This document shows, piece after piece, positions 31,345-41,689 of a stretch of DNA of 64,000 nucleotides (its first letter is position 1; every line of letters begins with the position of its first letter). Made by a program: the position numbers and the translations under genes. The DNA lies in contig OY755242.1 in the NCBI GenBank assembly GCA_963576725.1, forward strand, positions 64,608,324 through 64,672,323. Reading direction: 5' to 3'. This DNA is from Azorinus chamasolen. Lineage: Eukaryota; Mollusca; Bivalvia; Cardiida; Solecurtidae. Below the pieces are notes generated by a model that was given only the letters and a program-made list of their open reading frames with translations, made no database searches and was not told the DNA's origin.

Positions 31345-31587
31345 TCATTACCTCATTAATATTTATGAAAGAAACGATTAGTACCTCGTTAATATTAATT
31401 CGATTAATTTTGATAACGACACATTGGCACGGGAACTTTTGGCTATAGTAAAAACTGGAGAATCAGATCTATATCATTTCATAAACAAAAAGAGCATAAC
31501 CTGATCAGACGGATCCTATAGGAGCCCTCTGATCTGGATATACCATGTTTGCAATGGTAAAGAAATGCGTATTTATGGAGTAAAGGG
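31345..31587 (-). mobile_element. T1 MITE, B type
   Basis: Starts CTCATTACCTCATTAATATT and ends GGAGTAAAGGG before TTAA (31588-31591). Core GGATCCTATAGGAGCC. Confidence 0.72.
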
Positions 31588-31679
31588 TTAAGACAACTTG
31601 TAACTTGTTAAGACACTTGTAATGGAGAAGAAATTGGTTTGACGTTAAAGGATGAAATCACGCACAATTAATCCCTTAA

Positions 31680-31775
31680 CCCACATGTCGCATCTGACTC
31701 GCATTGGCAAACAGCTTGGACCCAGATGAGATGCCGAGTAACTCGGCATCTCATCATGATCCAAGCTGTTTCACA
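31680..31775. mobile_element. T4 core
   Basis: GGACCCAGATGAGATGCCGA with GTAACTCGGCATCTCATCATG. Both arms share ATGCC where the family has ACGCC. Confidence 0.65.
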
Positions 31776-31819
31776 CTCGGTCAATAGTTTCTCAAAAAAA
31801 TTAATCAAACTTGCACTAC

Positions 31820-32005
31820 AGTAAAACCCCGATAGTTCGAACTCGAAAATAAGTATCATTATCGAGATAACAGAGGTTCGGGTCATCCGAATTCTAATCG
31901 GATGGCTGCTTAATGCAGGATGAACGCCATGCCGAAAGCTCCGCTATGGAGATGTGTGCATACCTTTCACCGTGCATTAAGCAGCCCCCTGTTTAAAAAG
32001 GTATG
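31820..32005. mobile_element. P4-like MITE, right end lost
   Basis: TACAGTAAAACCCCGATAGTTC then GAGATAACAGAGGTTCGGG and the inner module GCTTAATGCAGGATGAACGC. The tip combines P1-like CAGTAAAACCCC with P4-like subterminal text. Confidence 0.6.
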
Positions 32006-32157
32006 AATTCTTCATTAATAAAATTTCCATATATCCAAATTTCTGCAGATATATTTTCACAGCGGGTAAGGGCTAAACCGATGGTTTCACGAAAAAAAAG
32101 ACACTTGGACATTTTGTGAATAATGAATTGGACCAAGATCAGTCGCTGTATTTTTAA

Positions 32158-32366
32158 CTCTTTGCGCGCTAAGTAATTTTTCGTCTGCAACAATTGTCGT
32201 CTGTTTCAAATCGTAAATAAATAAATGTTATCTCATTTCTTTGCAAAAATACTTCAAAGTGACAAACTGTTTGGATTCTGATGAGACGCCGCATTATGCG
32301 GCGTCTCATCTGGATCAAAACTGTTTGCGTAGGTAATCACAGTTTTCGCCGCTAGCGTGCACAGAG
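32158..32366 (+). mobile_element. T4 MITE, intact
   Basis: TTAA at 32154-32157 and 32367-32370. Ends CTCTTTGCGCGCTAAG and CGCTAGCGTGCACAGAG. Perfect core TGAGACGCCGCATTATGCGG. Confidence 0.82.
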
Positions 32367-32516
32367 TTAAATACAGCATCCAATCATGTTCCGCAACATT
32401 TGTTACTAATTACCGATTCGCATGCAAGCAGGAAATTTATGAGTACATGTACTTATGCAGACAGTTTAGAATCAGATGAGGCGTCGAGTAATATGACCTC
32501 CCAAGCAAACCCTTAA

Positions 32517-32743
32517 CCCGTTCCTCCATAGGTTATTTTTTTGACCCAACCTCTTTGAATGAATCTACCCAAAAGGAACATTGACTAGAGAAAAGTAAAA
32601 AATTAGAATTTTGTAGTTTGAAACCATTGTGATAAATAGATCATTTGCTCCTATAGGAGCAAAATTTAATGCTCAATTTACCACAATGGTTTCAAGAAGT
32701 GGTTATTACAGTGGCGTAGAAAGACGTATCTGTGGAGGAAAGG
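32517..32743 (+). mobile_element. T3/T1 hybrid MITE
   Basis: TTAA at 32513-32516 and 32744-32747. The left two thirds are T3 (CCATAGGTTATTTTTTTGAC, core ACCATTGTGATAAATAGATC), but the right end GGCGTAGAAAGACGTATCTG then GGAGGAAAGGG is T1. Confidence 0.72.
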
Positions 32744-32774
32744 GTTAAGCGATCTTATATTGATTGGACTAAGT

Positions 32775-33128
32775 GACCTAAAACGCAGGTTGCTTAATGC
32801 TGGACAAAATTAATACAGAAAGCTCTTTAAGGAACTTTTTGCAATACTTTTGACCTATGTTAAAGTTCTACGAACTGCCTTACAGACACATAATTAGAGC
32901 TCGTTTTAAAGGTTGCATATGACAGAGTTTACTACAAAACTTGACAGTAAGTCGACAATGTTATAATACAGTAAAATCACTCTAAACCGGATTTCCAGCA
33001 CAGACAAATGAATATACTTTCAAGTAGATGGCGAAATTCATGACTTTCACTTTTGCATTAAGCTTCCAACTGTCTCTAAAATCGATATTTATACTAAATT
33101 TAACGTCCGGTATAGAGGGGTTCTATTG
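32775..33128. mobile_element. Two P-type MITE copies
   Basis: A decayed copy (GGTTGCTTAATGCTGGACAA...) at 32775-32935 and a shortened P1 at 32969-33128 with ends CAGTAAAATCACTCTAAACC and GTATAGAGGGGTTCTATTG; the P1 has lost its hairpin tip. Confidence 0.6.
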
Positions 33129-33144
33129 TACCCTGACCAGAGAC

Positions 33145-33330
33145 CAGGGTCCATGCTTATAAAACTTTTAGTTTAGTCTGAGTTCGTTCTCAAGTTTTTG
33201 ATTGGTCAGATTTGAGCCTTTGGCTCAAATCTGACCAATCAAAAGCTTGAGAACTCAAATCTGACCAATCAAAAGCTTGAGAACGAAACCCAGACTCAAC
33301 TAAACGTTTTATAAGCATGGACCCTGATTT
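33145..33330. repeat. G-family palindrome with internal duplication
   Basis: GGTCCATGCTTATAAAACTT...AACGTTTTATAAGCATGGACC. The arm contains ATTGGTCAGATTTGAGCC, and CTCAAATCTGACCAATCAAA is duplicated (33224-33242 and 33256-33274). Confidence 0.75.
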
Positions 33331-33357
33331 ACGAGGTGATATAACTGATTAGTGTAT

Positions 33358-33505
33358 ACAGTAAAACCATTCTAAACTGGAATTCAATAAAGAAGAATTA
33401 GGACCTTTTAGAAGGGGACAGATGACTGTTTGATAAATGTGAGTTATACAGAAAATTCCTCGGGACACTTTATGTATGACTTACACACTGTATTAAACTG
33501 TCAAC
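33358..33505. mobile_element. P1 left half
   Basis: TACAGTAAAACCATTCTAAACTG, then degraded inner text GTATGACTTACACACTGTAT. No right end remains. Confidence 0.45.
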
Positions 33506-33513
33506 TGACTTAA

Positions 33514-33695
33514 CCCATTCCCTAACATCCTGTTTTTAGTTCAAACCTCTTTAAATGAATCTACCGAAAAGGAGAATTAATTAGAGAAAAGGATTTTTTT
33601 TAGATTGTTGTAGTTCTGAAACCATGTGATAAAAGGAGCAAATGCTCTACATGTATTTACAGAGGTGTGAACGGGCGTCAATATGAGGGAATATG
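33514..33695 (+). mobile_element. T3 MITE with deleted core arm
   Basis: TTAA at 33510-33513 and 33696-33699; ends CCCATTCCCTAACATCC and AATATGAGGGAATATG. Confidence 0.68.
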
Positions 33696-33699
33696 TTAA

Positions 33700-33924
33700 C
33701 CCTTTTCTGCATGAACAGTCTTGTTGAATATAATGACTGCCGTACCATTAATTGATGAAGATGTCTTTTCAAGGTATTAGAATCCAGAGAGCATTTCACG
33801 ATGGCACCGAAAAGAATCAGATCTATATTATTCCAAAAGCAAAGAGAACACACTGATCAGACAACTCCTACATAATGTGTCGTGTCTAGGTTTGCCCTGT
33901 TTGCACAGACGATGTGCACAGGTC
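33700..33924 (-). mobile_element. T1 MITE, diverged
   Basis: It shares TTAA (33696-33699) with the preceding T3 and ends before TTAA at 33925-33928. The core is degraded (CAACTCCTACATAATGTGTC). Confidence 0.55.
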
Positions 33925-33937
33925 TTAAAAGCAATTA

Positions 33938-34347
33938 CAGTAAAACCCCTCTAAACCGGACGTTAAATTTGGTATAAATATCGGTCTTGGAGACAGGTGG
34001 CAGCTTCATGCAGGGTGAAAGTCATGCAGAAAGCTCATAGAGGAGCTTTCTGCATGACTTTCACCCTGCATGAGACAGACACCTGCCTAAAAGTACAGTA
34101 AACCCCCTCTAAACCGGACTTTAAATTTGGTATAAATATCGGTCTTGGAGACAGGTGGCAGCTTCATGCAGGGTGAAAGTCATGCAGAAAGCTCCTAGAG
34201 GAGCTTTCTGCATGACTTTCACCCTGCATGAAGCAGACACCTGCCTAAAAGTGTGTAAATTCTTCTCTACTATAATTCCGGTTTAGAGGGGTTTTACTGT
34301 ATGTAAATTCTTCTCTACTAGAATTCCGGTTTAGAGGGGTTTTACTG
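33938..34347. mobile_element. P1 MITE containing a second P1
   Basis: Outer copy TA-CAGTAAAACCCCTCTAAACC...GGTTTAGAGGGGTTTTACTG-TA, interrupted at a TA in AAAGTA|TGTAAATTC by the copy at 34096-34299. Confidence 0.88.
34096..34299. mobile_element. P1 MITE inserted into P1
   Basis: TA duplicated at 34094-34095 and 34300-34301; 204 bp. The inner palindrome TGCAGGGTGAAAGTCATGCA is perfect on both arms, implying a recent insertion. Confidence 0.9.
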
Positions 34348-34365
34348 TATCTACGAAATAAAGGG

Positions 34366-34790
34366 CCGACTCTTTACTCTATATATAGAGTGGACCCAGA
34401 CCCTGTAGGAGCAGTCTGTTCGAGTCTGCATATTCTGTTTGCTTATAATATGTATACTATGAATCTGATTCTATAGTTTTTATCATGGCCAAAATGTCCA
34501 TGTGTTCATATACAGTAAAGCTTCTCTAAACCGGAATTCTAGAAGAAAATAACTTAGATACTTTAAGGCAGGTAGCTGCTTAATGCAGGGTGAAAATCAT
34601 GCAAAAAGCTCATAGAGGAGCTTTCTGCATGACTTCCACTCTACATTAAGCTGCCACCTGTCCCCTAGACCGATATTTACATTAAATTTAACGTCAGGTT
34701 TAGAGAGGCTTTACTGTATGTCGTTATTAAAAACATTTAATAAATATTCATGGGTCTTTATTTCTTACATTATTATTTATTGAGTAACTT
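34366..34790 (+). mobile_element. T1 MITE split by P1
   Basis: CTTTACTCTATATATAGAGT...GTGTTCATATA | TGTCGTTATTAAAAACATTT...ATTGAGTAACTTTAGG. The insertion lies in the B-type right half. Confidence 0.6.
34513..34716. mobile_element. P1 MITE nested in T1
   Basis: TA-CAGTAAAGCTTCTCTAAACC...GGTTTAGAGAGGCTTTACTG-TA, 204 bp. The terminal change CCCC to GCTT and GGGG to AGGC is matched in both ends. Confidence 0.85.
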
Positions 34791-34799
34791 TAGGAGTAA

Positions 34800-35290
34800 A
34801 AGATTTTGAACGTCCGGGTTTATGGGTTTTACTGTATACAATTCGAACCCTTTGCTGAGGCAAACATTCATATGCATAGTTCATCTGAGCAGAAACATGG
34901 GAAATTACACTAGTCTGTATGCTTCCTAAGAATTATGCAAAATTATACTGAAATTACTGCATTTCTGTACTAGTTTACCTCATTATATTGGACAAGTGTA
35001 TTTCTATGGTAAATTGAAATTATAGAGCTACCTACACATTATGGGCGTTTCCATGGAATTACTGACTGTGCCGAGGCATATGACATTTACCAAGATACCA
35101 CTTTTATAGAACATTCTTACGCAATACTGTCACGTAATTCTCTTCAGCATCATCAACTATATAAACCAATTGGTGATGAACTTTGCAAACGGCTTTGATC
35201 TACGTTAGACGCCAATTATATATAGGGTTGTACATAAGATATGTCAGAGATGTGTAAGATAACATGCATAACATATTTTCAAGAATAGAT
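34800..35290. other. Unique DNA
   Basis: A P1 right tip (GGGTTTATGGGTTTTACTGTA, 34818-34838) begins the interval. The rest, including CATTATGGGCGTTTCCATGG near 35038, is unrecognised. Confidence 0.4.
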
Positions 35291-35460
35291 CCTTTATTTC
35301 TCCATCAAACCCTATACTGTGACCACTCTTTAGAATCGTCTCTTCGAGACGATTCTAAAGAGTGGTCACAGTATAGGGTTTCGAGACGATTCTAAAGAGT
35401 GGTCACAGTATAGGGTTTGGTGGATAAATGACCATTTTAGTATTTGGGTACGCACCTTTA
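35290..35460. mobile_element. H MITE with right-arm duplication
   Basis: Perfect palindrome CCCTATACTGTGACCACTCT...GAATCGTCTCTTCGAGACGATTC, followed by a second copy of CGAGACGATTCTAAAGAGTG. The right flank ends GGGTACGCACCTTTATCTG. Confidence 0.8.
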
Positions 35461-35617
35461 TCTGTAACTCTTTGGCGTGTACTAATCTATCAAAATCCTT
35501 TATTTCTCAACAAACCCCCTATCCTGCTGTAACCCATTAGAATTGCATATCGAAAGCGATCAGAATGAGTTGCAGCAAGAAAGAGGTTGGTGAACAAATA
35601 TCATCAAACTACTTTGA

Positions 35618-35839
35618 CCCTTTATTTGCACGAGTACGCCTTTCTGCACTTTTGTTAACAGAGTAGATTCAGATCAGACGGCTCAGGGGCCGTCTGATCA
35701 TGGTCTGCTATGTTTGCTTATGAAATAATACATATCTGGTTTCTGCCATGTCTTGTATCCATGTGCTATTATATCAAATTATTCTAATTAATATTCATGA
35801 CGTCATTATTTCTTACATGAATATTCATGTAGGAAATGT
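35618..35839 (+). mobile_element. T1 MITE, B type
   Basis: Left TTGA (35614-35617), right TTAA (35840-35843). Short core GGCTCAGGGGCC. Confidence 0.7.
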
Positions 35840-36046
35840 TTAAATTAGATTTTCTACAAACGCTTTTTATCTACAGCGCCCAGTATATAGATTTGCCTCA
35901 TTACATATGCTACATGAAAGCATTTATTAATTCATCACATAAAGCGCTTTCTAGCGAGTCGAGATATAAAATAATGACATCATCACACCATCAGAGATAA
36001 TGAATATAAGGATTCCAGAGTCGTTATGAGACGAAAGAAGGTTTAA

Positions 36047-36253
36047 CCTTTAGCCAGCTATTGGCGGATGGGCGAATACTTATACAAACAGTTTGGATCC
36101 AGATGAGACGCCGAGTAACTCGGCGTCTCATCAGGATCCAAACTGTTTGACACCATGATTGCATTTTGGTAGACAAATTAATTATAGCATTAATTTTGAA
36201 AATGTAGTAGGTGAAACATTCTGAAACTATTATTTGCTCAGCAGGCTAAAGGT
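36047..36253 (+). mobile_element. T4 MITE, intact
   Basis: TTTAA on each side (36042-36046, 36253-36257 region). Ends CCTTTAGCCAGC and GCAGGCTAAAGG; perfect core AGACGCCGAGTAACTCGGCG between GGATCC sites. Confidence 0.82.
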
Positions 36254-36295
36254 TTAACGTGCTTAGATTTCCTCCCACTGATGATGCATTAACCC

Positions 36296-36440
36296 ATTAC
36301 GTCATAGGCTATTTTAAGATCCAACCACTTTGAATAAATCTACCGAAAAGGAGAATTAACTAGAGAAAAGGAAAAAAATTGAATTTGTAGTTTGAAACCA
36401 TTGTGATAAATAGAGCATTTGCTCTGTAAATAGTGTCGTC
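36296..36440 (+). mobile_element. T3 MITE, right-truncated
   Basis: CCCATTACGTCATAGGCTAT...ATAGAGCATTTGCTC then unrelated T4-like text (GTCGTCTGCTTTAATTTTC). Confidence 0.65.
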
Positions 36441-36544
36441 TGCTTTAATTTTCAGAATGGACATTCTTTCAATTCATTCTCAAAAACATAAGTGGAGAAT
36501 CAAGAAGTTTGGGTCCTGACGAGACGCCGAGTACTAGTTAGTTA

Positions 36545-36848
36545 CAGTTTAACTCGGATAACTCGAACCTCGGATAACTCGAACTAAAAAAGTTCGGTCC
36601 TTCCAGATTTTACTATACAGACTTGTTCTAAAATGTATCACTTAAATATCTAGAAATACATGTGACATCTTATTGAATGTCGAAATTAATGCTGAAAGCT
36701 GCTGTAGCGACTTTCAGTATTGCTTTCGATCTGTATTAAGCTGTGAACTTGAGAAATCGTTTTGATTAAAATTCGGATAACTGGAATCTCTGTTATCTCG
36801 ATGTGATTTGTATGGTCCCTTGAAGTTCGAGATATTGAAGTTCAAATG
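36545..36848. mobile_element. P4 MITE
   Basis: TA-CAGTTTAACTCGGATAACT...GAGATATTGAAGTTCAAATG-TA. The inner palindrome is decayed (GCTGAAAGCTGCTGTAGCGA). Confidence 0.78.
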
Positions 36849-36922
36849 TAAACAACCGCCTTCCGCCTTGCGCGGAATTGCAAATAGTTTGGATACTAAC
36901 GTGGTGTCACGTGTCTCATTAA

Positions 36923-37143
36923 CCAATTACCTCATAGGCTATTTTTAGATACAACCTCTTTGAATTAATCTACCGAAAAGGAGCATTAATTAGAGAAAAG
37001 GAAAATTTTACAATTTTGTAGTTTAAAACCATTGTGTTAAATAGAGCATTTGCTCCTATAGGAGCAAATGCTGTATTTATCACAATGGTTTCACAAAGTG
37101 ACTTTCACAGAGTCGTCAAAAGTCGTCAATATATGGTAAAGGA
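36923..37143 (+). mobile_element. T3 MITE, full length
   Basis: TTAA at 36919-36922 and 37144-37147; 221 bp; perfect core AGCATTTGCTCCTATAGGAG. Confidence 0.85.
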
Positions 37144-37261
37144 TTAAGGTCCATTCCGTTTGATGACGTGATACTAATTTTGAATAACACAGGAAGAAAG
37201 TCCAAAAGCAGAATTAAAACAAACGACAAATTTTGCAGATGACAATGTTTGGCAGCGAAAG

Positions 37262-37516
37262 GGTCCCTTTCCTTAATATTTATAAACGCCTTTTCACGCC
37301 TTTGCAAACAGAGTAGACAGGTAAACAGAGTAGACCTAGATCGAACGAATCCATCTGATCAGGGTCTTCTCTGTTTGCTTATAAAATTATATTAGATCTA
37401 TTAATTACAGTTTCTACCAATACTAAAATATCATGTGTACATATGTCATTATAAAAACCCTGCTTATAACTATTAATGATGTTATTCGTTCTGATATGAA
37501 TATTCAAAGGGAAAGG
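37262..37516 (+). mobile_element. T1 MITE with 14-bp duplication
   Basis: CCCTTTCCTTAATATTTATA; the motif AAACAGAGTAGAC occurs twice in tandem (37307-37332). Core degraded. Ends before TTAA 37517-37520. Confidence 0.7.
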
Positions 37517-37520
37517 TTAA

Positions 37521-37863
37521 CCCTTTCCTTGTGTAATATTCATGTAAAAACAAACGACATCGTGGATATTTATTGAGCTGAATTTCAGTGAGTGAGTTGG
37601 GTTTTTCGGCACTGCGACACTGAATAGGTCATATAACCCCGATGAGTGATGAGATGACATGATGAGGGACAATTAGCTGCTTTTGTATAAAGTTATCTTT
37701 TCAGGGTAATATTTTACTTTGACAAAAACTGTAGAATCAGATCTATAAATGTATCATGTCAAAATCAATCAGAGCAGATTCTGATCAGACGGCTCCAATA
37801 GGAGCCGTCTGATTTGGGTCTACTCTGCAATTGCGCGAAATGGCGTTAATATGAAGGAAATGG
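37521..37863 (-). mobile_element. T1 MITE carrying a SINE tail
   Basis: It shares TTAA 37517-37520 with the previous copy and ends before TTAA 37864-37867. Within its first half, GTGAGTGAGTTGGGTTTTTC (37581-37600) is a SINE 3' tail. Confidence 0.68.
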
Positions 37864-38224
37864 TTAACCAGAGCTTGGCTGGCATTGGTTCAGGATAATC
37901 TAGGCAATGTAACTCACGATAAACAGCACATGATAGAATGTATCGCGAAACGGTGCAAACCCTGATCAGAGCTCCTTCAAGAGCCCTCTGATCTGGATCT
38001 ACACTGTTTATCTATATTTTTTGAAGGGACACTGCAGGCACAGATGGGTTAAACGTGTAATAATTAGAATTGTCAAATCATAGGTTTGGGTGAAAAAGGG
38101 TACATTGTATATCTTGGTGTCAAACAGTTAGAATCCAGACAAGACGGCGACATACAGAGGTGGTCACTGTTTATACATGTAAATCAGTGATCCAGATAAG
38201 AGGCGTAAATTAAAACATTTTCAA

Positions 38225-38365
38225 TTATAACTTCTTTATTTCTCCTCCAAACCCTGTACTGTGACCACTCTTTAGAATAGTCTCTTCGAGGTGATTCTAA
38301 AGAGTGGTCACAGTATAGGTGTTGGTGGAGAAATGACGATTTTGGCATTTGGGTACGCACCTTTA
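38225..38365. mobile_element. H MITE
   Basis: CTCCAAACCCTGTACTGTGACC...TCTCTTCGAGGTGATTC; right flank GGGTACGCACCTTTATCTG as at 35430-35455. Confidence 0.72.
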
Positions 38366-38559
38366 TCTGCAGCTCTGTTAAAATAGTATTGATGGTATTA
38401 TCGTCAAAGGTGTTTACACTTCAGGTAACACCGTCATTATAGAATGTCATTAGACGGTCCAATAACATGCGCAAGACGTCACCTATCTGCACTTGATAAT
38501 CAGACATTTCTTTAGTCATGAAACGGAAGATATAAAACCTTTTTTAACAGTGCCAGCAA

Positions 38560-38760
38560 CGTCATCTGCTGGGCAGTTTTGTCTACTTCAGATTGCAAAA
38601 TTTACGATTCTTCAACTTCTTGATAAAAAGATATAGAACGGAGCGTAAAACAGTTCAGTAACTGATGAGACATAGAGTTACTCCCTGTCACATTAGAATC
38701 CAAACTGTTTGCATTTGATATCACAGACCCGTCTTCATGAAAGTCAAGGGGTTTAACCTT
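38560..38760. mobile_element. T4-like MITE, diverged
   Basis: ACGTCATCTGCTGGGCAGTT, ACTGATGAGACATAGAGTTA, GAATCCAAACTGTTTGCAT: T4 halves with a broken core, ending near GGGTTTAA. Confidence 0.5.
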
Positions 38761-38763
38761 TTC

Positions 38764-38927
38764 GCACTGATGGCGACTTCATTGGTATCTGCAAATAGCT
38801 AGAACCCAGAGGTGACGCAGGGTAACTCGATACCTCATCACTATCCGAGCTGTTTGCCTCTAAATCGATATGAACCCAGCCGAGGCACAGGGTAACTCGA
38901 TACCTCATCACTATCCGAGCTGTTTGC
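38764..38927 (+). mobile_element. T4 MITE with a 70-bp tandem duplication
   Basis: CTTTTCGCACTGATGGCGAC is the left end after TTAA. GGTAACTCGATACCTCATCA recurs at 38821 and 38891, a 70-bp duplication. The right part resumes after the 1.15-kb element at 40078 (ACTAGATCGATATTG... GCGCTCTGAGTAATT). Confidence 0.7.
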
Positions 38928-39107
38928 TACGGAAGCCCTGGAGGGACATTTTTAGTTACTTATTAGCACTTATTAGTTATTTGTTATTACTTATTTGTTA
39001 TGAATTAATGTGTGCTTCAACCATTTTGCAAAATGAACAATTTTCCAAACATGTCCACGATTTTATTCATTAAAGATATTATATATTATATACAATGCAA
39101 TTTGTTC

Positions 39108-39222
39108 CGTGCACAGGGTAACCTATGGGGGTCTTACTCCACCTGTAATTAGCTTGACGTCGTGATATGACTGAAATACTGTTAAAACGACGTAAAACCT
39201 GACAAAAACCAAACCAAACCAT
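39108..39222 (-). mobile_element. SINE tail fragment inside the 1.15-kb element
   Basis: Minus strand reads GTTTTACGTCGTTTTAACAG TATTTCAGTCATATCACGAC, the same tail as at 23494. Confidence 0.55.
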
Positions 39223-39483
39223 TATAGAAAAAGTTTGACCGAAGTAGCCTATAGATCTACCCGATTCACAATCACAACAAGGATGTATACGTATATTTAA
39301 TGGTCTGCCTACAACAACAAAATGCACTTCAGTATCAATATAATACTTTGGGGGACATTTCTCACTTACTGTGACAAAGTTCTTGTTGACGTCTTAACGA
39401 AGCGTAAATTATTATAAAAGAATCTCTCTCAAGATATATTTCAAGTTTTGGCTTGAACAATGTATTGCTGATATTACTAGATA

Positions 39484-39705
39484 GTAACAAATAAGTACTA
39501 AGTAGTAACTAATAACAAGTAACTAATAACAAATAAATAGTAACAAATAAGTACTAAGTGTTAACTAATAACAAATAAGAAATAACATTACTGCTTCAGT
39601 CCGCCTGTAGGTCAATGTCATTGATTGTCAAATGTCAATCAGAACTGTCTTGGAGTGCATGTCTTGCAGTGTATTTATCTGGGAGGGGGGGGGGGGGGGG
39701 GGGTT
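39484..39705. repeat. Short array plus poly(G) tract
   Basis: AGTAACAAATAAGTACTAAG and variants repeat from 39484 to 39592, echoing the element arms. A G(20)-type tract follows at 39684-39703. Confidence 0.65.
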
Positions 39706-40194
39706 AAGTGCTACTTGTTATTCTCTGCCGAGAGAGGAGGACTGTTAATTTGACATTGTCCGAACATTTATTGGCAGTGATTATTTACCTTAGATATTCT
39801 TATTGAGCAGGGGAATTTAATTCAACAAATTTGCTTGTTTGTAATTTTCTAATTAAAAACAATAAACAGCATGCTTTATATAATGATATACATCAGTCCG
39901 TTCAAATGCAGCATACACAATTGTCTACATGTTTGGAAAATTGTCGTTCATTTTGCAAAATGGTGAAACCACACATTAATTCATAACAAATAAGTAATAA
40001 CAAATAACTAATAATAGATACGTAATAACTAATAAATGCTAATAAGTAACTAAAAATGTCCCTCCAGGGCTTCCGTAGTTTGCCACTAGATCGATATTGC
40101 TTTGAAATATTACCTTTTGCGCTCTGAGTAATTGCCTGTTTTAGTTATAAATAACCTTTTTCTCCCATTTCTTCTAAAAAAACAAAGATCGGGT

Positions 40195-40265
40195 GGCAAA
40201 CAGTTTGGATCCTGATAAGACGCCGAGTTACCCCCGTCTCATCTGGATCTAAACTGTTTGCAACG
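40195..40265. mobile_element. T4 core
   Basis: GTTTGGATCCTGATAAGACG...GTCTCATCTGGATCTAAACTG with a decayed tip. Confidence 0.6.
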
Positions 40266-40336
40266 CTTTTTACAAAGCTACAGGTAGAGTGCCGAATGAT
40301 ATATAGGCGAACGGATGTGTGCCCTGTGTCCCTGAA

Positions 40337-40556
40337 CCCATTACCTCATAGGCTATTTTAGATACAACCTCTTTGAATAAATCTACCGAAAAGGAGCATT
40401 AACTAGAGAAAAGGAAAATATTAGAATTTTGTAGTTTGAAACCATTGTGATAAATAGAGCATTTGCTCCTATAGGAGTAAATGCTTTATTTATCACAATG
40501 GTTTCACAAAGTGACTTTTACAGAGTCGTCAAATGTCGTCAATATGAGGGAATGGG
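40337..40556 (+). mobile_element. T3 MITE, full length
   Basis: CCCATTACCTCATAGGCTAT...ATATGAGGGAATGGG; flanks TGAA and TAAA (mutated TTAA). Confidence 0.82.
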
Positions 40557-40569
40557 TAAAACAGCATAC

Positions 40570-40640
40570 AGGCAAACAGTGTAGACCCAGATCAGAGGAC
40601 TCCTGGAGGAGTGCTCAGATCAGGTTCTGTATTGTTTGCT
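40570..40640. mobile_element. T-type hairpin core
   Basis: CAAACAGTGTAGACCCAGATCAG with GGACTCCTGGAGGAGTGCTC and CTGTATTGTTTGC, closest to the core inside 45925-45990. Confidence 0.5.
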
Positions 40641-40748
40641 GAATCCACTCATGTCAATGGTTGATACCGGTAAATAGTTTGTTTGCTTGCTCCCTCAACA
40701 TAAACAATGGACTGGTTCCAAAGTAAGATCAGTATTGGTGTCCCTTAA

Positions 40749-40991
40749 CCCTTTCCCTGTTCTATGTTTATTACTAATTTCAATACATACTGAATATTCA
40801 TGGACAAAATAGTTACAATGAAATATGGAAGGCGGACCATTGTAGCCATTTTAGAAAGTATAGAAACAGACCTGTCAAATTCCATTAGCAAACAGAGTAG
40901 ACCCTGATCAGACGGCTCCTATAGGAGCCGTCTGATCTGGGTCTACTCTGTTTGCAAATGCGTGAAAACACGTTTATATGAGGGACATGTG
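40749..40991 (-). mobile_element. T1 MITE, A type
   Basis: TTAA at 40745-40748 and 40992-40995; near-consensus with perfect core GGCTCCTATAGGAGCC. Confidence 0.86.
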
Positions 40992-40995
40992 TTAA

Positions 40996-41395
40996 ACATT
41001 TACTCCATGAATGTTCATGTAAGAAATAATGACATTGTGAGTATTAATTAGATTGTTTGTTATACAAGAGTGTTACAAAGGAACACATATGTCATCTGCA
41101 GGGAGGGAGAAGTGTTAGAATAAATCAAGAAGAAAGTGTGACGGACAGACAGACACACATACGGACAGACAGACAGACGACGGAAACGTGATCCCTATGT
41201 GACACACTGCCTCTCAGCAGGTGCCAAAAACCAAATGGACACATGAATTATTTGCCATATCTGAAACTGTATAATTATATCTATATAATATATCATAAGC
41301 AAGCAGAGCAGACCCTGATCAGACGGCTCCCATGAGCACCCTGTTCTGGGTCTACTCTGTTTGCAAGGGCGTAGAAAGGCATGTGGCGTAAAAGC
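40996..41395 (-). mobile_element. T1 MITE with an M fragment inserted
   Basis: It shares TTAA 40992-40995 with the previous copy and ends before TTAA 41396-41399. Positions about 41058-41232 hold TACAAGAGTGTTACAAAGG and a GACGGACAGACAGAC tract. Confidence 0.65.
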
Positions 41396-41689
41396 TTAAA
41401 TAATATTGCGAATAAATGGATTTACATGCGCAGCAGACACGAATTAAGTTGACATCCGTTTTTCCTAAGCATGATAAGTGTATGTCATTGGCTAATTATA
41501 GTTTGTAAAATAATGCGAACGTATTGATCTTTCAATTCTTGCCTTAATTATATTGCTGGGAGTGCATGCGGTTACAACTCATGTGTTGTAATGTGTCATT
41601 TGCTGCAAGCAACAACGTGGGCTATTTTTCGCAGTTATTGCTACTTGTCGCAGTCAGTATTATTTGTTGCAGTTAATGATATTTGTCGC

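Larger units (their letters stand above)
38928..40077. mobile_element. 1.15-kb element with ~130-150 bp inverted repeats
   Basis: TACGGAAGCCCTGGAGGGAC at the left is complementary to GTCCCTCCAGGGCTTCCGTA at the right. GTTTGC flanks both ends (38922-38927, 40078-40083). Arms include TTAGTTACTTATTAG runs and CATTTTGCAAAATGAAC. No transposase remains. Inside are a SINE tail, an ACAAATAAGTACTAAGT array and a poly(G) tract. The superfamily is not assigned. Confidence 0.85.
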
